From positions 1-64,000 of the forward strand of contig DXAA01000001.1 in the NCBI GenBank assembly GCA_019117285.1: DNA of 64,000 nt, given 5' to 3'. This DNA is from Candidatus Limosilactobacillus intestinigallinarum (GTDB lineage: Bacteria > Bacillota > Bacilli > Lactobacillales > Lactobacillaceae). The translations under genes and the position numbers were made by a program. Position 1 is the first letter of the stretch; each line of letters begins with the position of its first letter. Of the stretch, positions 21,377 through 31,951 are shown piece after piece. The notes below the pieces were generated by a model. It was not told where the DNA came from. It worked only from the letters and a program-made list of their open reading frames with translations, and did no database searches.

Positions 21377-23151
21377 TATTCAGTTATCTGCTGCCAGAAG
21401 CGGGGACAGTTGCGGATGAACCGGTAGATCCCGTAGAGGAGGAGCAGGGTCAATCCGGTCAGGGAGACTGTCAGCATGGCCTTGAACCAGCCAGCCATCT
21501 TAAAGTAGAGGGTGGCGGTGTTCTTGCCGCGACGTTGGTGGACATATGGGGCGCCGATCGAGGAGCGCTGGTAGTGCGTCAGGTGGTGACCATTGACGGT
21601 CAGCTGTGACTCGGCGTAGGCGATGATCGGCAAACGGACCTTCTTAGCCTGCTTGGCGTTCCAGGTCAGCTGGAGACCACCATGGGGTAGGACCGTGTGC
21701 TTGTATTCCTGAGCGTGGTTGATGATCTGGTCCTGGTAGGCAAAGGAGCGGATGTACTTCTTATTGACGTACTTCTTTGGGATTGGCAGGTAGTCTGGGC
21801 TCCGTTTCTCAACCATCGTCAACAGCTGGCCGGGATAGAGGTCATGGACCGACCGGCGCAGCTTGACCCGGTTGTCGGTGACCCAGGCGATGGCGCTGGA
21901 GGAGTTGAGAACGGCAGACGACTGGTAGCGGGCGGTCCGCTGGAAGACGTCGATGGTGTTGGGGACAAAGACCTGGGTGACCACGAAGAACAGGACCCCA
22001 ATCGTGATGTTGCGGCGCAGGTGCAGGGCCGGCTCATGATCACGCTGGACAAAGGCGGTGGCAGAAATTGCCACCCCTAGCAGGAGCAGGGGGTAGGCGA
22101 TCACGGTCAGCCGGTTGGGGAACTGGAGGTTGTGCTGGAGACTTGGCACGGCGACCGCCAGCTTTTCCCACGGCGTCCAAATCGAACTGAACATCAGCAC
22201 GATTGCCCCCCAAATGGTGACCGTCGTGTTGACCAGGGATCGTTTCAGGTGACAGCAGACATAGACGAACTGAGCCAGGAAGAGCAGCCAACAGAAGTAG
22301 ATCAGGTAGGCCCGGGTACTGCTGAATTGCGATGGGACCAGCGAGTTCTTAAACATGTCAAAGGCCGCCGGCGTTGCGATGTTGTTGTGCAAGTTGAGCA
22401 TCAACAGGGCCCCCCAGACGTTGGCCGTCAGGATGGTAGTACCGACGACGGCCAGGGCGGTTTCCTTGATCATTTCCCAGCGGTGGTCGGTTCGGACCAG
22501 GCCGATGATGAAGAAGGGAACCAGGGTGACGACGAAGAAGATCGAACTCAGCAGGTGGATCTGGATGATAATGGTCATCAACGTCATCAATGGTAGCCAG
22601 TGGACGGGGTGGTGGCGATCCTGAAGCATTGTTAGTCCGCACATCAGCATGTACGGCGCCAACATCGCTCCCCAGGCGTTCATGTTCTGAGCGAGTTCCC
22701 AGCGGGGCAGCCAACCGATGTTCATGAAGATCAGACTGACCAGGAGGGCAAAGCGGCGTGAACTATGAGCCTTGATGGCCAGGAGGTACATCCCGACGCC
22801 CCCGCCGATGTAGACGATTAGGTTGGTGACGACCTCATAGCGAAACCAGGTCCCTAATAGACCGATCAAGGCTCCGTTGAGGTAGGCGAACAGCGGTCCG
22901 TAGACGGCGTTGATCACCCGGCCACTCTGCTGGAAGCAATAGTTACTCTGGAAGTAACTGAAGTTGAACTGTTGAAGCTGCTTGGCCGCGTCATAGAAGC
23001 GGTTGAAGTGGAAGATCGAGTCGGTTCCCAGGATCACCCCGTGGGAGATCAGCTGGGGGTACATGATAATGTAGGCCATCGCACAGATCGCCAGATAGGG
23101 CAACGACCAGTTAATGAGGTGGTATATTTTTCTTTTCATATTCATTCCCAT
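21376..23151 (-). CDS. Large polytopic membrane protein, YfhO/GT-C-like
   Basis: 591 aa multi-TM protein with GTDSIFHFNRFYDAAKQLQQ and C-terminal extracytoplasmic part. Confidence 0.7.
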   Translation of the reverse strand: MGMNMKRKIYHLINWSLPYLAICAMAYIIMYPQLISHGVILGTDSIFHFNRFYDAAKQLQQFNFSYFQSNYCFQQSGRVINAVYGPLFAYLNGALIGLLGTWFRYEVVTNLIVYIGGGVGMYLLAIKAHSSRRFALLVSLIFMNIGWLPRWELAQNMNAWGAMLAPYMLMCGLTMLQDRHHPVHWLPLMTLMTIIIQIHLLSSIFFVVTLVPFFIIGLVRTDHRWEMIKETALAVVGTTILTANVWGALLMLNLHNNIATPAAFDMFKNSLVPSQFSSTRAYLIYFCWLLFLAQFVYVCCHLKRSLVNTTVTIWGAIVLMFSSIWTPWEKLAVAVPSLQHNLQFPNRLTVIAYPLLLLGVAISATAFVQRDHEPALHLRRNITIGVLFFVVTQVFVPNTIDVFQRTARYQSSAVLNSSSAIAWVTDNRVKLRRSVHDLYPGQLLTMVEKRSPDYLPIPKKYVNKKYIRSFAYQDQIINHAQEYKHTVLPHGGLQLTWNAKQAKKVRLPIIAYAESQLTVNGHHLTHYQRSSIGAPYVHQRRGKNTATLYFKMAGWFKAMLTVSLTGLTLLLLYGIYRFIRNCPRFWQQITE

Positions 23152-23300
23152 ATCTTATTAAAATTAGTCAATCTCTACAATTATAGACTATTTTGCCCCG
23201 CGGTGACATTCTAATGAAACAAATGTGCCGAGATGTCGGATCATGGACGATGGGGCGCGGATGGTGGGTGTACAATAGGAAACAACTCCGTGAGAAAGAG

Positions 23301-24260
23301 ATGAATTCAATGTTTTCTATTTTTCTGTCGGCCGTTTCCGGGGTCCTGATCATCCTGGTGATGGTCGTGGTCGGCTTTGTAATGAACGAACGCGGCTGGT
23401 TCAATCCCCAGTCGCCCCGCATTATCTCCCGGCTGGTCACCGAGGTGGCGCTGCCGTGCTACATGGTCACCACCATCATGCACGACTTCTCAGCCGGGGA
23501 GCTGAAGACCCTCTTGCCGGACCTCCGTTACCCCGTCCTGTCGATGATCATCCTCTTCGCCCTATCCTTTGCGGTGGCGCGGGCGATCGGCATCAAACGG
23601 TCCCACATCGGCCTCTTCTCGTCGATGTTCTTCAATTCCAACACGGTCTTCATCGGGCTGCCGATCAACCTGGCCCTCTTTGGCAACGCCTCAATCCCGT
23701 ACGTCCTGGTCTACTACATGGCCAACACGACCTTCTTCTGGACGCTGGGGGTCTGGCTGATCCAGCGCGACGGCCTGCATGAGGCCAAGATCGACGTCAA
23801 GACGGCGCTCAAGAAGATCTTCTCGCCGCCGCTGCTTGGCTTCATTCTCGGGGTTATCCTGGTGATGCTCCATGTTCACCTGCCGAAGTTTGTGATGAGC
23901 GACCTCGCCTACATCGGTGGGCTGACCATCCCGATGTCGATGATCTTCATCGGAATCGCGATCTCCAACGCCGGGCTGAGTCGGGTCCGGCTGACCCGGG
24001 ATGCCTGGGGGATCCTGTTGGGCCGCTTCCTCTTTGCCCCGGTCCTGATGGCCATCCTGGTCCTGCCGAGCAGCATGCCACCGCTGATGAAACAGGTTTT
24101 CATTCTTCAGGCGGCGATGCCGGTGATGACCAACGCCCCGGTTGTTTCCAAGCTATACCATGCGGATGCCAACTATGCGGCCATCATGGTGACCGAGACC
24201 ACCGTCTTGAGTGTGATCGTCATCCCAATTTTGATGGTGATTATCAAGACCTTATTGTAG
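23301..24260 (+). CDS. AEC family (auxin efflux carrier-like) transporter
   Basis: Hydrophobic 319 aa; FFNSNTVFIGLPI, QAAMPVMTNAPVVSKLYHAD motifs. Confidence 0.85.
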   Translation: MNSMFSIFLSAVSGVLIILVMVVVGFVMNERGWFNPQSPRIISRLVTEVALPCYMVTTIMHDFSAGELKTLLPDLRYPVLSMIILFALSFAVARAIGIKRSHIGLFSSMFFNSNTVFIGLPINLALFGNASIPYVLVYYMANTTFFWTLGVWLIQRDGLHEAKIDVKTALKKIFSPPLLGFILGVILVMLHVHLPKFVMSDLAYIGGLTIPMSMIFIGIAISNAGLSRVRLTRDAWGILLGRFLFAPVLMAILVLPSSMPPLMKQVFILQAAMPVMTNAPVVSKLYHADANYAAIMVTETTVLSVIVIPILMVIIKTLL

Positions 24261-24323
24261 GCTCAGACTGTTAAATAGTGCACAATTGCGCTATGATTAA
24301 TACTGGCAAAGGAGTGAAAGTGT

Positions 24324-25010
24324 ATGGTAGATTTAGTAATTGTTCGGCATGGTCAGAGCCAGGCCAACCGGGATAACATCTTTACGGGCTGGACGGATGT
24401 ACCGTTGACCCCTGAGGGCATTCAGCAGGGGATCGCGGTCGGCAAGGAACTGAAGCAGTTGGGCATTCAGTTCAGCGACGCCCATACCTCCTACATGGAG
24501 CGGGCAATTATGACTACCAACCTCGTCCTCGATGAGATTGATCAGCTCTACATTCCAATCCACAAGACCTGGCGCCTCAACGAGCGGCACTACGGCGCGC
24601 TGAGTGGGCGCAACAAGGCCCGGGTCAAGGAGGAGGTCGGCGCCGACCAACTTCACCGCTGGCGGCGGGGCTTTGCGGACCTGCCGCCGCAGTTGGAGCA
24701 CCGTCAGCATGAGCGTCGTTACGACCGGCTGGGGGTTAAGATGCCCCTGAGTGAGAGTCTGGCGATGACTCAGAAGCGGCTGCTGCCGTACTGGCAGGAC
24801 CAGATTGCGCCCCGGCTCCTCGACGGCAAGAACCAGCTGATCGTGGCCCACGGCAGCTCGCTGCGGGCCCTGATCAAGTACCTCGACCAAATTCCCGACG
24901 ACGAGATTGACCAGGTTGAAGTACCCAACGGCAAGCCGATCTGGTACCGTTTCGATGACCGGCTGAACATCTTCAAGAAGACCTTTATTACAATGGATGG
25001 TGAAAAATAA
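24324..25010 (+). CDS. gpmA: 2,3-bisphosphoglycerate-dependent phosphoglycerate mutase family
   Basis: IVRHGQSQANRDNIFTGWTDVPLT and NERHYGALSGRNKA. Confidence 0.88.
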   Translation: MVDLVIVRHGQSQANRDNIFTGWTDVPLTPEGIQQGIAVGKELKQLGIQFSDAHTSYMERAIMTTNLVLDEIDQLYIPIHKTWRLNERHYGALSGRNKARVKEEVGADQLHRWRRGFADLPPQLEHRQHERRYDRLGVKMPLSESLAMTQKRLLPYWQDQIAPRLLDGKNQLIVAHGSSLRALIKYLDQIPDDEIDQVEVPNGKPIWYRFDDRLNIFKKTFITMDGEK

Positions 25011-25874
25011 ATGATTCATGAGCTGCACAACAACCCCGAACTGGCCGGTCAGGTTCGCCTGATTGAGAACATTACCTACGCTGCCGTGGCCGGACGCCCC
25101 CTCAAGATGCAGATCCTGGCGCCGTGGACCCAGCGCTACCCCCAGCAGTACCACACTGATCCCCGGCCGTTGATCGTCTTTGTCCAGGGGAGTTCCTGGC
25201 GGACGGGCCGGATGGGGGAGGAGATCCCGCAGCTGGTCCAGTTCGTCAAGCACGGCTACGTGGTCGCCACGGTCCAGCACCGCAGCGCCATCGACGGTTT
25301 TGCCTTCCCAGCATTTCTGAAGGACGTCAAGACGGCAGTTCGTTTCCTCCGGCACAAGGCGGCCAAGTATGCGATTGATCCCCACCGGGTCGCCATTTGG
25401 GGGACCTCATCCGGGGCCAACGCCGCCATGCTGGTCGGCCTGACCGGGGATGATCCCAGATACAAGACCCACCTCTACGCTGGGGAGTCGGATCGAGTTG
25501 ACGCGGTGGTTTCCTGCTTCGCCCCGATGGACGTGGCTGACACTTTCAAGGCGTCAGCCAAGGTTCCCGGCAACAAGCTCCTGCAGTTCTGCCTGTTTGG
25601 CATGGACACCAGCAAGTGGCCGGCTGAGATGGCGGCGATGAGTCCGTTAGATGTTGCCAAGCTGGGTCAGGACTACCCGCCCTTCCTGTTGATGCATGGT
25701 GATGCCGACCAGGTGGTGCCGTACCACGAGATGGTCGACATGTACAACAAGCTGGAGGAGGACGGCTACGATGTCGATGCCTACCGGGTGAAGGGGGCCA
25801 ACCACGAGCGTGACTTCTGGAGCCAGCAGGTCTACGATATCGTCTTGGACTACCTGGACAAAAAAGTGAAGTAA
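25011..25874 (+). CDS. Alpha/beta hydrolase (esterase/lipase family)
   Basis: VFVQGSSWRTG, IWGTSSGANAAMLVGL nucleophile elbow, LMHGDADQVVPYHE. Confidence 0.87.
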   Translation: MIHELHNNPELAGQVRLIENITYAAVAGRPLKMQILAPWTQRYPQQYHTDPRPLIVFVQGSSWRTGRMGEEIPQLVQFVKHGYVVATVQHRSAIDGFAFPAFLKDVKTAVRFLRHKAAKYAIDPHRVAIWGTSSGANAAMLVGLTGDDPRYKTHLYAGESDRVDAVVSCFAPMDVADTFKASAKVPGNKLLQFCLFGMDTSKWPAEMAAMSPLDVAKLGQDYPPFLLMHGDADQVVPYHEMVDMYNKLEEDGYDVDAYRVKGANHERDFWSQQVYDIVLDYLDKKVK

Positions 25875-25875
25875 A

Positions 25876-25920
25876 CTAAAAAAGATATCGGGAAATTTTT
25901 CCCGGTATCTTTTTTTAGTT
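25876..25920. terminator. Bidirectional terminator
   Basis: taaaaaagatatcgggaaatttttcccggtatctttttttag. Confidence 0.85.
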
Positions 25921-25926
25921 AGGAGT

Positions 25927-27267
25927 TTAGGCCAGGGTTCCCATCGGATCCCATGGCTTCAGGACGATTGGATCTTGGGCCTGGGCCTTTTTTAGTTTGT
26001 CGGAGAGGTACTTCTTGTTGATGACGATCTGGTAGCAGTACTTGTCCATCCAGGCGTCGCTCATCACGAAGTAACCTTTGTGGCCGACCTTGTTGCCCCA
26101 GGAGTTTTCGACCTTCCACTTGGTTGGCTTGCCGTTGACGATGTCGACCCCGGTCAGGACCATTGCGTGGTCCATCATGCTCTGGCCGTAGTCGAGGGCC
26201 TCGGCCTTGGTCATGTCCAGGTCCATGTCGAAGAGGGCGTTGTAGTCGTAGGTGTTGAGGGCCATGATGCCGAGCTTGGTCTCGGAGTACTGGACGACGT
26301 CGGAACCGAACCAGACACTCTCACCGTGCTTGAGCTGTTCGATGGCCAGCTCCTTGAACTCGTCCATCGGCAGGTTAAGGTGCTTGATCTGCCGGCCGCC
26401 GACCACGTTACCCAGCATGTCGATCGTGTAGGTCTTGTGGTACTTCTTGTCGGCGGTTGGGGCCTGGATAATGGAGACGTAGTTATCGAGGTTCCAGCCG
26501 ATGTACTTCTTGAAGAATTCCTGCGGCGTCAGGTTGGTGTCGCGGTGGAACTCGTTGTCCTTCTTGGTCCGGTACTCAAAGTCGAAGTGGGTGCTTGGTT
26601 CCCCAAAGGCATAGGCCAACATCCGGTAGACCTCGTTCAGCATTGCCATCCGCTTGGCGTCGAGCTCACCCTGGTCGGCGTGGTCCTCGTTGACCATCTT
26701 GCGGAGGATTACGGCGTCGTGGCGGAGCTTGTTATTCAAGACACCATCGATACCCCGGGAGTTGTTGGAGTTGAAGGACTCCGGCATGGCAGACTTTGGC
26801 ATGACCCCATACTTCTCAATCAGGGCACAGAGCATGTCCCACTGGCCACCATCGTTTTGTGGTTCGGCCATCAGCCAGGCTACCTTGCGGCTGTCCGTGG
26901 CCTTGTGGGCAGTCTTCAGGACGTTCTCGTAGAAGTAGTTGGCCTTCTCAAACTTGTCCCAGAAGAACTGGTAGGACTGGGAGAGCTCAAAGTTATCGGG
27001 GAGATTGAACTTCTGCTGCATCTCGTGACGCATCGTGTTCAGGGCGGCAAACATCCAGCAGCGGCCGGATTGTTTCTGGTCGGCGACATCCCCGGTCTTC
27101 AGGTCAATGGAGAAGTGGGGATCGTTGTCCTTGATGGCGTGCCAGTTGAAGCTGGCGTTGCGCACCCCGTTCTTGGTGACCGCGTTCTCGATGACGTGGC
27201 TGTCGCGCCGAGCGTCATAGTCACTGCGGAACCGTTTAATATCATCCTTTTTAATCTTAAAAGCCAT
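25927..27267 (-). CDS. pepC: Aminopeptidase C (peptidase C1B, bleomycin hydrolase family)
   Basis: QKQSGRCWMFAALNTMRH active-site Cys; DHAMVLTGVD; KVENSWGNKVGHKGYF. Confidence 0.95.
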   Translation of the reverse strand: MAFKIKKDDIKRFRSDYDARRDSHVIENAVTKNGVRNASFNWHAIKDNDPHFSIDLKTGDVADQKQSGRCWMFAALNTMRHEMQQKFNLPDNFELSQSYQFFWDKFEKANYFYENVLKTAHKATDSRKVAWLMAEPQNDGGQWDMLCALIEKYGVMPKSAMPESFNSNNSRGIDGVLNNKLRHDAVILRKMVNEDHADQGELDAKRMAMLNEVYRMLAYAFGEPSTHFDFEYRTKKDNEFHRDTNLTPQEFFKKYIGWNLDNYVSIIQAPTADKKYHKTYTIDMLGNVVGGRQIKHLNLPMDEFKELAIEQLKHGESVWFGSDVVQYSETKLGIMALNTYDYNALFDMDLDMTKAEALDYGQSMMDHAMVLTGVDIVNGKPTKWKVENSWGNKVGHKGYFVMSDAWMDKYCYQIVINKKYLSDKLKKAQAQDPIVLKPWDPMGTLA

Positions 27268-27410
27268 ATAAAGACCTCCTTGTTATTCTTACCCCTTATT
27301 ATAGGGGAATCGCCGGGCCGGGGGAAGGCGGAGCACTCATTGTTATGGGGATATTAAGAAACTGGCGTCCGGGGGGATTGCGGCTATAATGGGGGTGAGG
27401 GGATGAGAAT

Positions 27411-27566
27411 GTGCAACAGACGATCATGTGGGTGCGGTTTTGCTTCTGGCTCCTGGTGGTGATCCTGACCCTAGGCAAGCAGATGATGCTGGCGATGGAT
27501 CTGATGGCAATTGGGATGTGCCTGGAGGCTGGCTACTGCCTCTATCGTAACTACCATCGCGGCTAA
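27411..27566 (+). CDS. Putative 51-aa small membrane protein
   Basis: GTG-start ORF MQQTIMWVRFCFWLLVVILTLGKQMMLAMDLMAIGMCLEAGYCLYRNYHRG with gaggggatg SD, TATAAT at 27385 and a downstream terminator. Confidence 0.5.
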   Translation: MQQTIMWVRFCFWLLVVILTLGKQMMLAMDLMAIGMCLEAGYCLYRNYHRG

Positions 27567-27575
27567 GCTAATAAG

Positions 27576-27622
27576 AAAAGATCGAGCGCCTCGCACAAAA
27601 CGGGGCGTTCGATCTTTTTGTA
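27576..27622. terminator. Terminator between the small ORF and rpiA
   Basis: aaaagatcgagcgcctcgcacaaaacggggcgttcgatctttttg. Confidence 0.85.
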
Positions 27623-27641
27623 ATTATAAGGCAACCCAATT

Positions 27642-28325
27642 TTAACGGGCGTGCAGTACCTTTGGACCTTCGTTGGTGCCGACGATAACGTCGTTGACCC
27701 GGTTGAGGAAGAGGCCAGTCTCAACCACCCCAACCATGTGGATCAATTCGTCCGCCAGTTGTGCCGGGTGGTCGATCTCGCCGAGGTGGAGGTCGATGAT
27801 GTAGTTGTTCTCATCGGTGCGGAACTTCTTGTCACCGGCCATCCGCCAGCTCGGCTTGTAGCCCTTCTTCTCCAGACGGGCGAAGACGTGTTGACTACCG
27901 AACGGGATGACCTCAACAGGAAGTGGGAACTTCCCCAGCTTGTGGACCAGCTTGCTCTGGTCAACAATCCACATTACCTTGTCAGAGGCGTTGGCGACGA
28001 TCTTCTCCCAGAGGAGGGCGCCACCGCCACCCTTGATGCCTTGGAAGTCGTCACTGATCTCGTCGGCACCGTCGATGGTCAGGTCGATGTGGTCGACGTC
28101 ATCGAGGTTCTTGATGGTGATACCGAGGCTCTCGGCCTGCTTAGTGGTCCGACTTGAAGTCGTAACCCCGATGATGTTGGTCAGGTTACCGGCCTGGACC
28201 TGCTTGCCGAGTTCGTCAACCATGTAGCGAACGGTGGACCCGGTCCCGAGACCGACGATCATGCCAGACTTGATGTACTTGACTGATTCCTTACCCGTTT
28301 GGGCCTTCAATTCGTCTTGATTCAT
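27642..28325 (-). CDS. rpiA: Ribose-5-phosphate isomerase A
   Basis: [48 protein letters not shown]. Confidence 0.95.
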   Translation of the reverse strand: MNQDELKAQTGKESVKYIKSGMIVGLGTGSTVRYMVDELGKQVQAGNLTNIIGVTTSSRTTKQAESLGITIKNLDDVDHIDLTIDGADEISDDFQGIKGGGGALLWEKIVANASDKVMWIVDQSKLVHKLGKFPLPVEVIPFGSQHVFARLEKKGYKPSWRMAGDKKFRTDENNYIIDLHLGEIDHPAQLADELIHMVGVVETGLFLNRVNDVIVGTNEGPKVLHAR

Positions 28326-28342
28326 AAAACATTCCTCCTATG

Positions 28343-28651
28343 CTAAAAACGATCTTCTGGTAATAACAAACGCTGGAATTCCGGATGCAGCTTGAACTGC
28401 TGGGTTGCGTAGGGACACATCAGCTTGACGGTCCAGCCCTGGTCACTGGCATACTTGATAAAACGTTTTACAAGAACGGCAGCAATCCCCTGACCACGAT
28501 AATCAGGGTGGACAAAGACCCGTTCGACGACAACCCGGTCGGAGTAGCCGGCAACGGCGGGGAAGCTGATCTCCCCGACGAACGGCTGCTGGTCGTCACT
28601 GGCAACGATCCGGTGATCCTCAATTTGATATTGCAAAGTGATCACATCCAT
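28343..28651 (-). CDS. GNAT family N-acetyltransferase (YjdJ-type)
   Basis: VVERVFVHPDYRGQGIAAVLVKRFIKYA. Confidence 0.88.
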   Translation of the reverse strand: MDVITLQYQIEDHRIVASDDQQPFVGEISFPAVAGYSDRVVVERVFVHPDYRGQGIAAVLVKRFIKYASDQGWTVKLMCPYATQQFKLHPEFQRLLLPEDRF

Positions 28652-28764
28652 TCACCTTCAATTTTCCGTAAAGTAATCCTAAAAGTCAAGCCTTAGCGAT
28701 ACCATTAGGAAAGGTTCTATCCTATAATATTAAAATAGTGATTTAAATCGATGAGGTGAATGAA

Positions 28765-29301
28765 ATGAAACGCGGATTCAAGGTAGTTTCAAGCAAGATC
28801 AACGACGACATCAACCTGCCCCGGCGACAGACGGCCAATGCGGCCGGCTACGACTTCGAAGCGGCCGAAGACTTCACCCTGCCGTCAATCTGGAAGGGGA
28901 ACTTTATCAAGGCCCTCTGGACAATCCACCAGCAGAAGAAGCTGACGGACGCCGACTTCACCGCGGCTGATGCTCCCCTGAAGCCCTACCTGGTACCAAC
29001 CGGGATCAAGGCCTATATGCAGTCCAACGAGTTTCTCCTCTTGGCCGACCGGTCGAGTGGTCCCCTGAAGCGTCGCCTAGTCCTGCCTAACGGGGTCGGG
29101 ATCGTCGACGCCGACTACTACAATAACGACGGTAACGAGGGGGAAATCTTCTTCCAGCTGATCAACTACGGCCTGCGGGACTACCACATCAAGAAGGGGG
29201 AGCGGATCGGTCAGGGGATCTTCGTGCCGTACCTGCTCGCCGATGATGAGGAGACGCCGACCGCCCAGCGGACCGGTGGCTTTGGCTCAACCCAGAAGTA
29301 A
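28765..29301 (+). CDS. dut: dUTP diphosphatase
   Basis: [52 protein letters not shown] motifs. Confidence 0.9.
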   Translation: MKRGFKVVSSKINDDINLPRRQTANAAGYDFEAAEDFTLPSIWKGNFIKALWTIHQQKKLTDADFTAADAPLKPYLVPTGIKAYMQSNEFLLLADRSSGPLKRRLVLPNGVGIVDADYYNNDGNEGEIFFQLINYGLRDYHIKKGERIGQGIFVPYLLADDEETPTAQRTGGFGSTQK

Positions 29302-29312
29302 GGAGCGTTAGG

Positions 29313-30689
29313 ATGGCAAAGGTAAGAACACAGTATGTCTGCCAGAACTGCGGCTATAACTCGCCCCGCTACCTGGGCCGCTGCCCAAACTGTGGTGAGT
29401 GGAACACCTTCGTCGAGGAACAGGTGCAGAGCAGCACCGGGGCGGCCACCAAGGCCAAGACGACTACCCTGACCGGGCTGGTATCCAAGCCACAGAAGAT
29501 CAGCGAGATCAATAGCCACGAGACACCCCGGGTCAAGACCCGACTCAACGAGCTCAACCGGGTACTCGGTGGCGGGATCGTTCCTGGCTCCCTGATCCTG
29601 ATCGGTGGGGACCCCGGCATCGGGAAGTCGACCCTCCTCCTCCAGGTTTCGGGTCAGCTGAGTGACGACCACCACCGGGTCCTCTATGTTTCCGGGGAGG
29701 AGAGCGGTACCCAGATCAAGATGCGGGCGGAGCGTCTCCACGTGGCCGGGGACAACTTTTACGTCTATCCGGAGACCAACATGGACAGCATCCGCGACAC
29801 GATCCGCGACCTCAAGCCCGAGTTTGTGGTGATCGATTCCGTCCAGACGATGCAGGCCACCGACGTCAGCTCGGCAATCGGCAGTGTCTCCCAGATCCGG
29901 GAGGTGACCGCCCAACTGATGCAGATTGCCAAGAGCAACAACATCACGATCTTCGTGGTCGGCCACGTTACCAAGGGTGGGGCACTGGCTGGGCCGAAGA
30001 TCCTCGAGCACATGGTGGACACCGTCCTCTACTTCGAGGGGGACCTCCACCACACCTACCGAATCCTGCGCTCAGTGAAGAACCGGTTCGGGTCAACCAA
30101 TGAACTGGGGATCTTCGAGATGCATACCAACGGGTTGACCGAAGTCAAGAACCCGTCCGAGATCTTCCTGGAGGAACGCCTCCGCGACGCCACCGGGTCG
30201 GCCGTCGTGGTTTCCCTAGAGGGGACCCGACCAATCCTGGTCGAGATCCAGGCCCTGGTCACGCCAACGGTCTACGGAAACGCCCAGCGAACCGCTACCG
30301 GTTTGAGCCGGAACCGTGTATCATTAATTATGGCGGTGCTGGAGAAGCGGGCCAACCTGATGCTGCAGAACCAGGACGCCTACCTGAAGGCGGCCGGTGG
30401 GGTCAAGCTGGATGAGCCCGCGATTGACCTGGCCATCGCGGTGGCGATCGCGTCGAGTTACCGGGACAAGGGGACCCGACCGAGCGATGCCTTTGTCGGG
30501 GAGGTCGGGCTGACCGGCGAGATCCGCCGGGTCAACCGGATCGAACAGCGGGTGGCCGAGGCCCAGAAGTTGGGCTTCCAGCGGATCTTCGTCCCGAAGA
30601 ACAACCTGAAGGGGTGGAACCCACCGACCGGAATCGAGGTTATTGGGGTGGCCACCCTGCGTGAGGCCCTTCGCCTGGCACTAGCCTAA
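29313..30689 (+). CDS. radA: DNA repair protein RadA
   Basis: Zn finger [22 protein letters not shown], Walker [30 protein letters not shown]. Confidence 0.96.
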   Translation: MAKVRTQYVCQNCGYNSPRYLGRCPNCGEWNTFVEEQVQSSTGAATKAKTTTLTGLVSKPQKISEINSHETPRVKTRLNELNRVLGGGIVPGSLILIGGDPGIGKSTLLLQVSGQLSDDHHRVLYVSGEESGTQIKMRAERLHVAGDNFYVYPETNMDSIRDTIRDLKPEFVVIDSVQTMQATDVSSAIGSVSQIREVTAQLMQIAKSNNITIFVVGHVTKGGALAGPKILEHMVDTVLYFEGDLHHTYRILRSVKNRFGSTNELGIFEMHTNGLTEVKNPSEIFLEERLRDATGSAVVVSLEGTRPILVEIQALVTPTVYGNAQRTATGLSRNRVSLIMAVLEKRANLMLQNQDAYLKAAGGVKLDEPAIDLAIAVAIASSYRDKGTRPSDAFVGEVGLTGEIRRVNRIEQRVAEAQKLGFQRIFVPKNNLKGWNPPTGIEVIGVATLREALRLALA

Positions 30690-30713
30690 AATTGAATAAA
30701 GGAGGAATGATGA

Positions 30714-31895
30714 ATGCGGAAACGGATTGTGGTTGCGATCTACGTCCTCGTGGGGGCCATGGTTGGCTTTTACTACCTGCCCCTGCTCTGGGACGTATTC
30801 AACCTACACTTTGCACTCCCGTTGTTGGTATTCTTGGATATTATTATCGGTGCACTTATTTTCTGGCTGTTAGGACTGCTATTGGCCAAACCAACAATGC
30901 GACTGCTGACCCAAATTGAGCGGGAACTGACGCGCAAGAACCCACTTTACCTGATCTTCGGGTCCCTATTGACGATCTTTGGCCTGATCTTGGCGGTATT
31001 GATTTCCATTCCACTCTGGCAGACCAATATTCCGGTCGTCAACAACGTCCTGCCAATCCTGCTGATGCTGGTCTTCAGCTACCTGGGCTTTCGCCTGGGG
31101 ACGACCCGGATCGACGAATGGAAAAAGTTGCTGAACCGGCGGGGCCAACACGACGATAAGGGTGAGGTCCTGGACCGGCACGATGCCAACTACCACCATT
31201 ACAAGATCCTGGACACCAACATCCTGATCGATGGGCGGATCTACGACCTGGTCAAGACCGGTTTCTTGGAAGGGACCTTGCTGGTGCCAAACTTTGTCCT
31301 CTACGAGTTGCAGTACATTGCCGACTCCGGGGAGAGCATCAAGCGGGTTCGGGGTCGTCGGGGCCTGGACATCTTAAACAAACTGCGTAGCGAGAAAATC
31401 GTGCCGATCGAGATGTACGATGGCGACTTCGAGGACATCCCCGAGGTTGACAGCAAGCTGATTGCCCTGGCCAAGAAGGTCAACGGGGCGATTGTTACCA
31501 ACGACTACAACCTCAACAAGGTCATTCAGTTCCAAAACGTCGATGTCCTAAACATCAACAACCTGGCCAAGTCGTTGCGGCCCCGGGTGATCCCCGGTGA
31601 GACCCTCAACGTCGTGGTCGTCAAGAAGGGGACCGAACGTCAACAGGGGGTTGCCTACCTAGACGACGGCACGATGGTCGTGGTCGAGGACGGTCGTTAC
31701 TTCATGAACAAGCCGATCGAGGTCGAGGTCACCAGCGCCCTGCAGACCGATGCCGGCCGGATGATCTTTGCCCGGCCACGGCACTCCCAGCGGGGAATTG
31801 ACGATCATGCCAAGGACAATGGGCAGGCTAAAGCTACCGGCCAAGATAAGTCCAAAGATAATCCTCAGGGCAAGGCCAAGAATAAGAAGAAGTAA
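30714..31895 (+). CDS. PIN/TRAM domain membrane protein (YacL-like)
   Basis: N-terminal TM segments, KILDTNILIDGRIYDL PIN domain, C-terminal TRAM. Confidence 0.92.
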   Translation: MRKRIVVAIYVLVGAMVGFYYLPLLWDVFNLHFALPLLVFLDIIIGALIFWLLGLLLAKPTMRLLTQIERELTRKNPLYLIFGSLLTIFGLILAVLISIPLWQTNIPVVNNVLPILLMLVFSYLGFRLGTTRIDEWKKLLNRRGQHDDKGEVLDRHDANYHHYKILDTNILIDGRIYDLVKTGFLEGTLLVPNFVLYELQYIADSGESIKRVRGRRGLDILNKLRSEKIVPIEMYDGDFEDIPEVDSKLIALAKKVNGAIVTNDYNLNKVIQFQNVDVLNINNLAKSLRPRVIPGETLNVVVVKKGTERQQGVAYLDDGTMVVVEDGRYFMNKPIEVEVTSALQTDAGRMIFARPRHSQRGIDDHAKDNGQAKATGQDKSKDNPQGKAKNKKK

Positions 31896-31897
31896 TC

Positions 31898-31936
31898 AAA
31901 AGAGGGCAACCACGGATTGATGGTTGCCCTTTTCGT
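31898..31936 (+). terminator. Terminator after the yacL-like gene
   Basis: agagggcaaccacggattgatggttgcccttttcg. Confidence 0.85.
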
Positions 31937-31951
31937 ATCCCAAATTTAGGC

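Noticed and set aside
24333-25385. 350-aa ORF on - strand
   Set aside because: Antisense across gpmA and the hydrolase gene; shadow frame
26080-27357. 425-aa ORF on + strand
   Set aside because: Entirely antisense to the clear pepC gene; low-complexity V/L/G/D-rich composition typical of a shadow frame in GC-rich coding DNA
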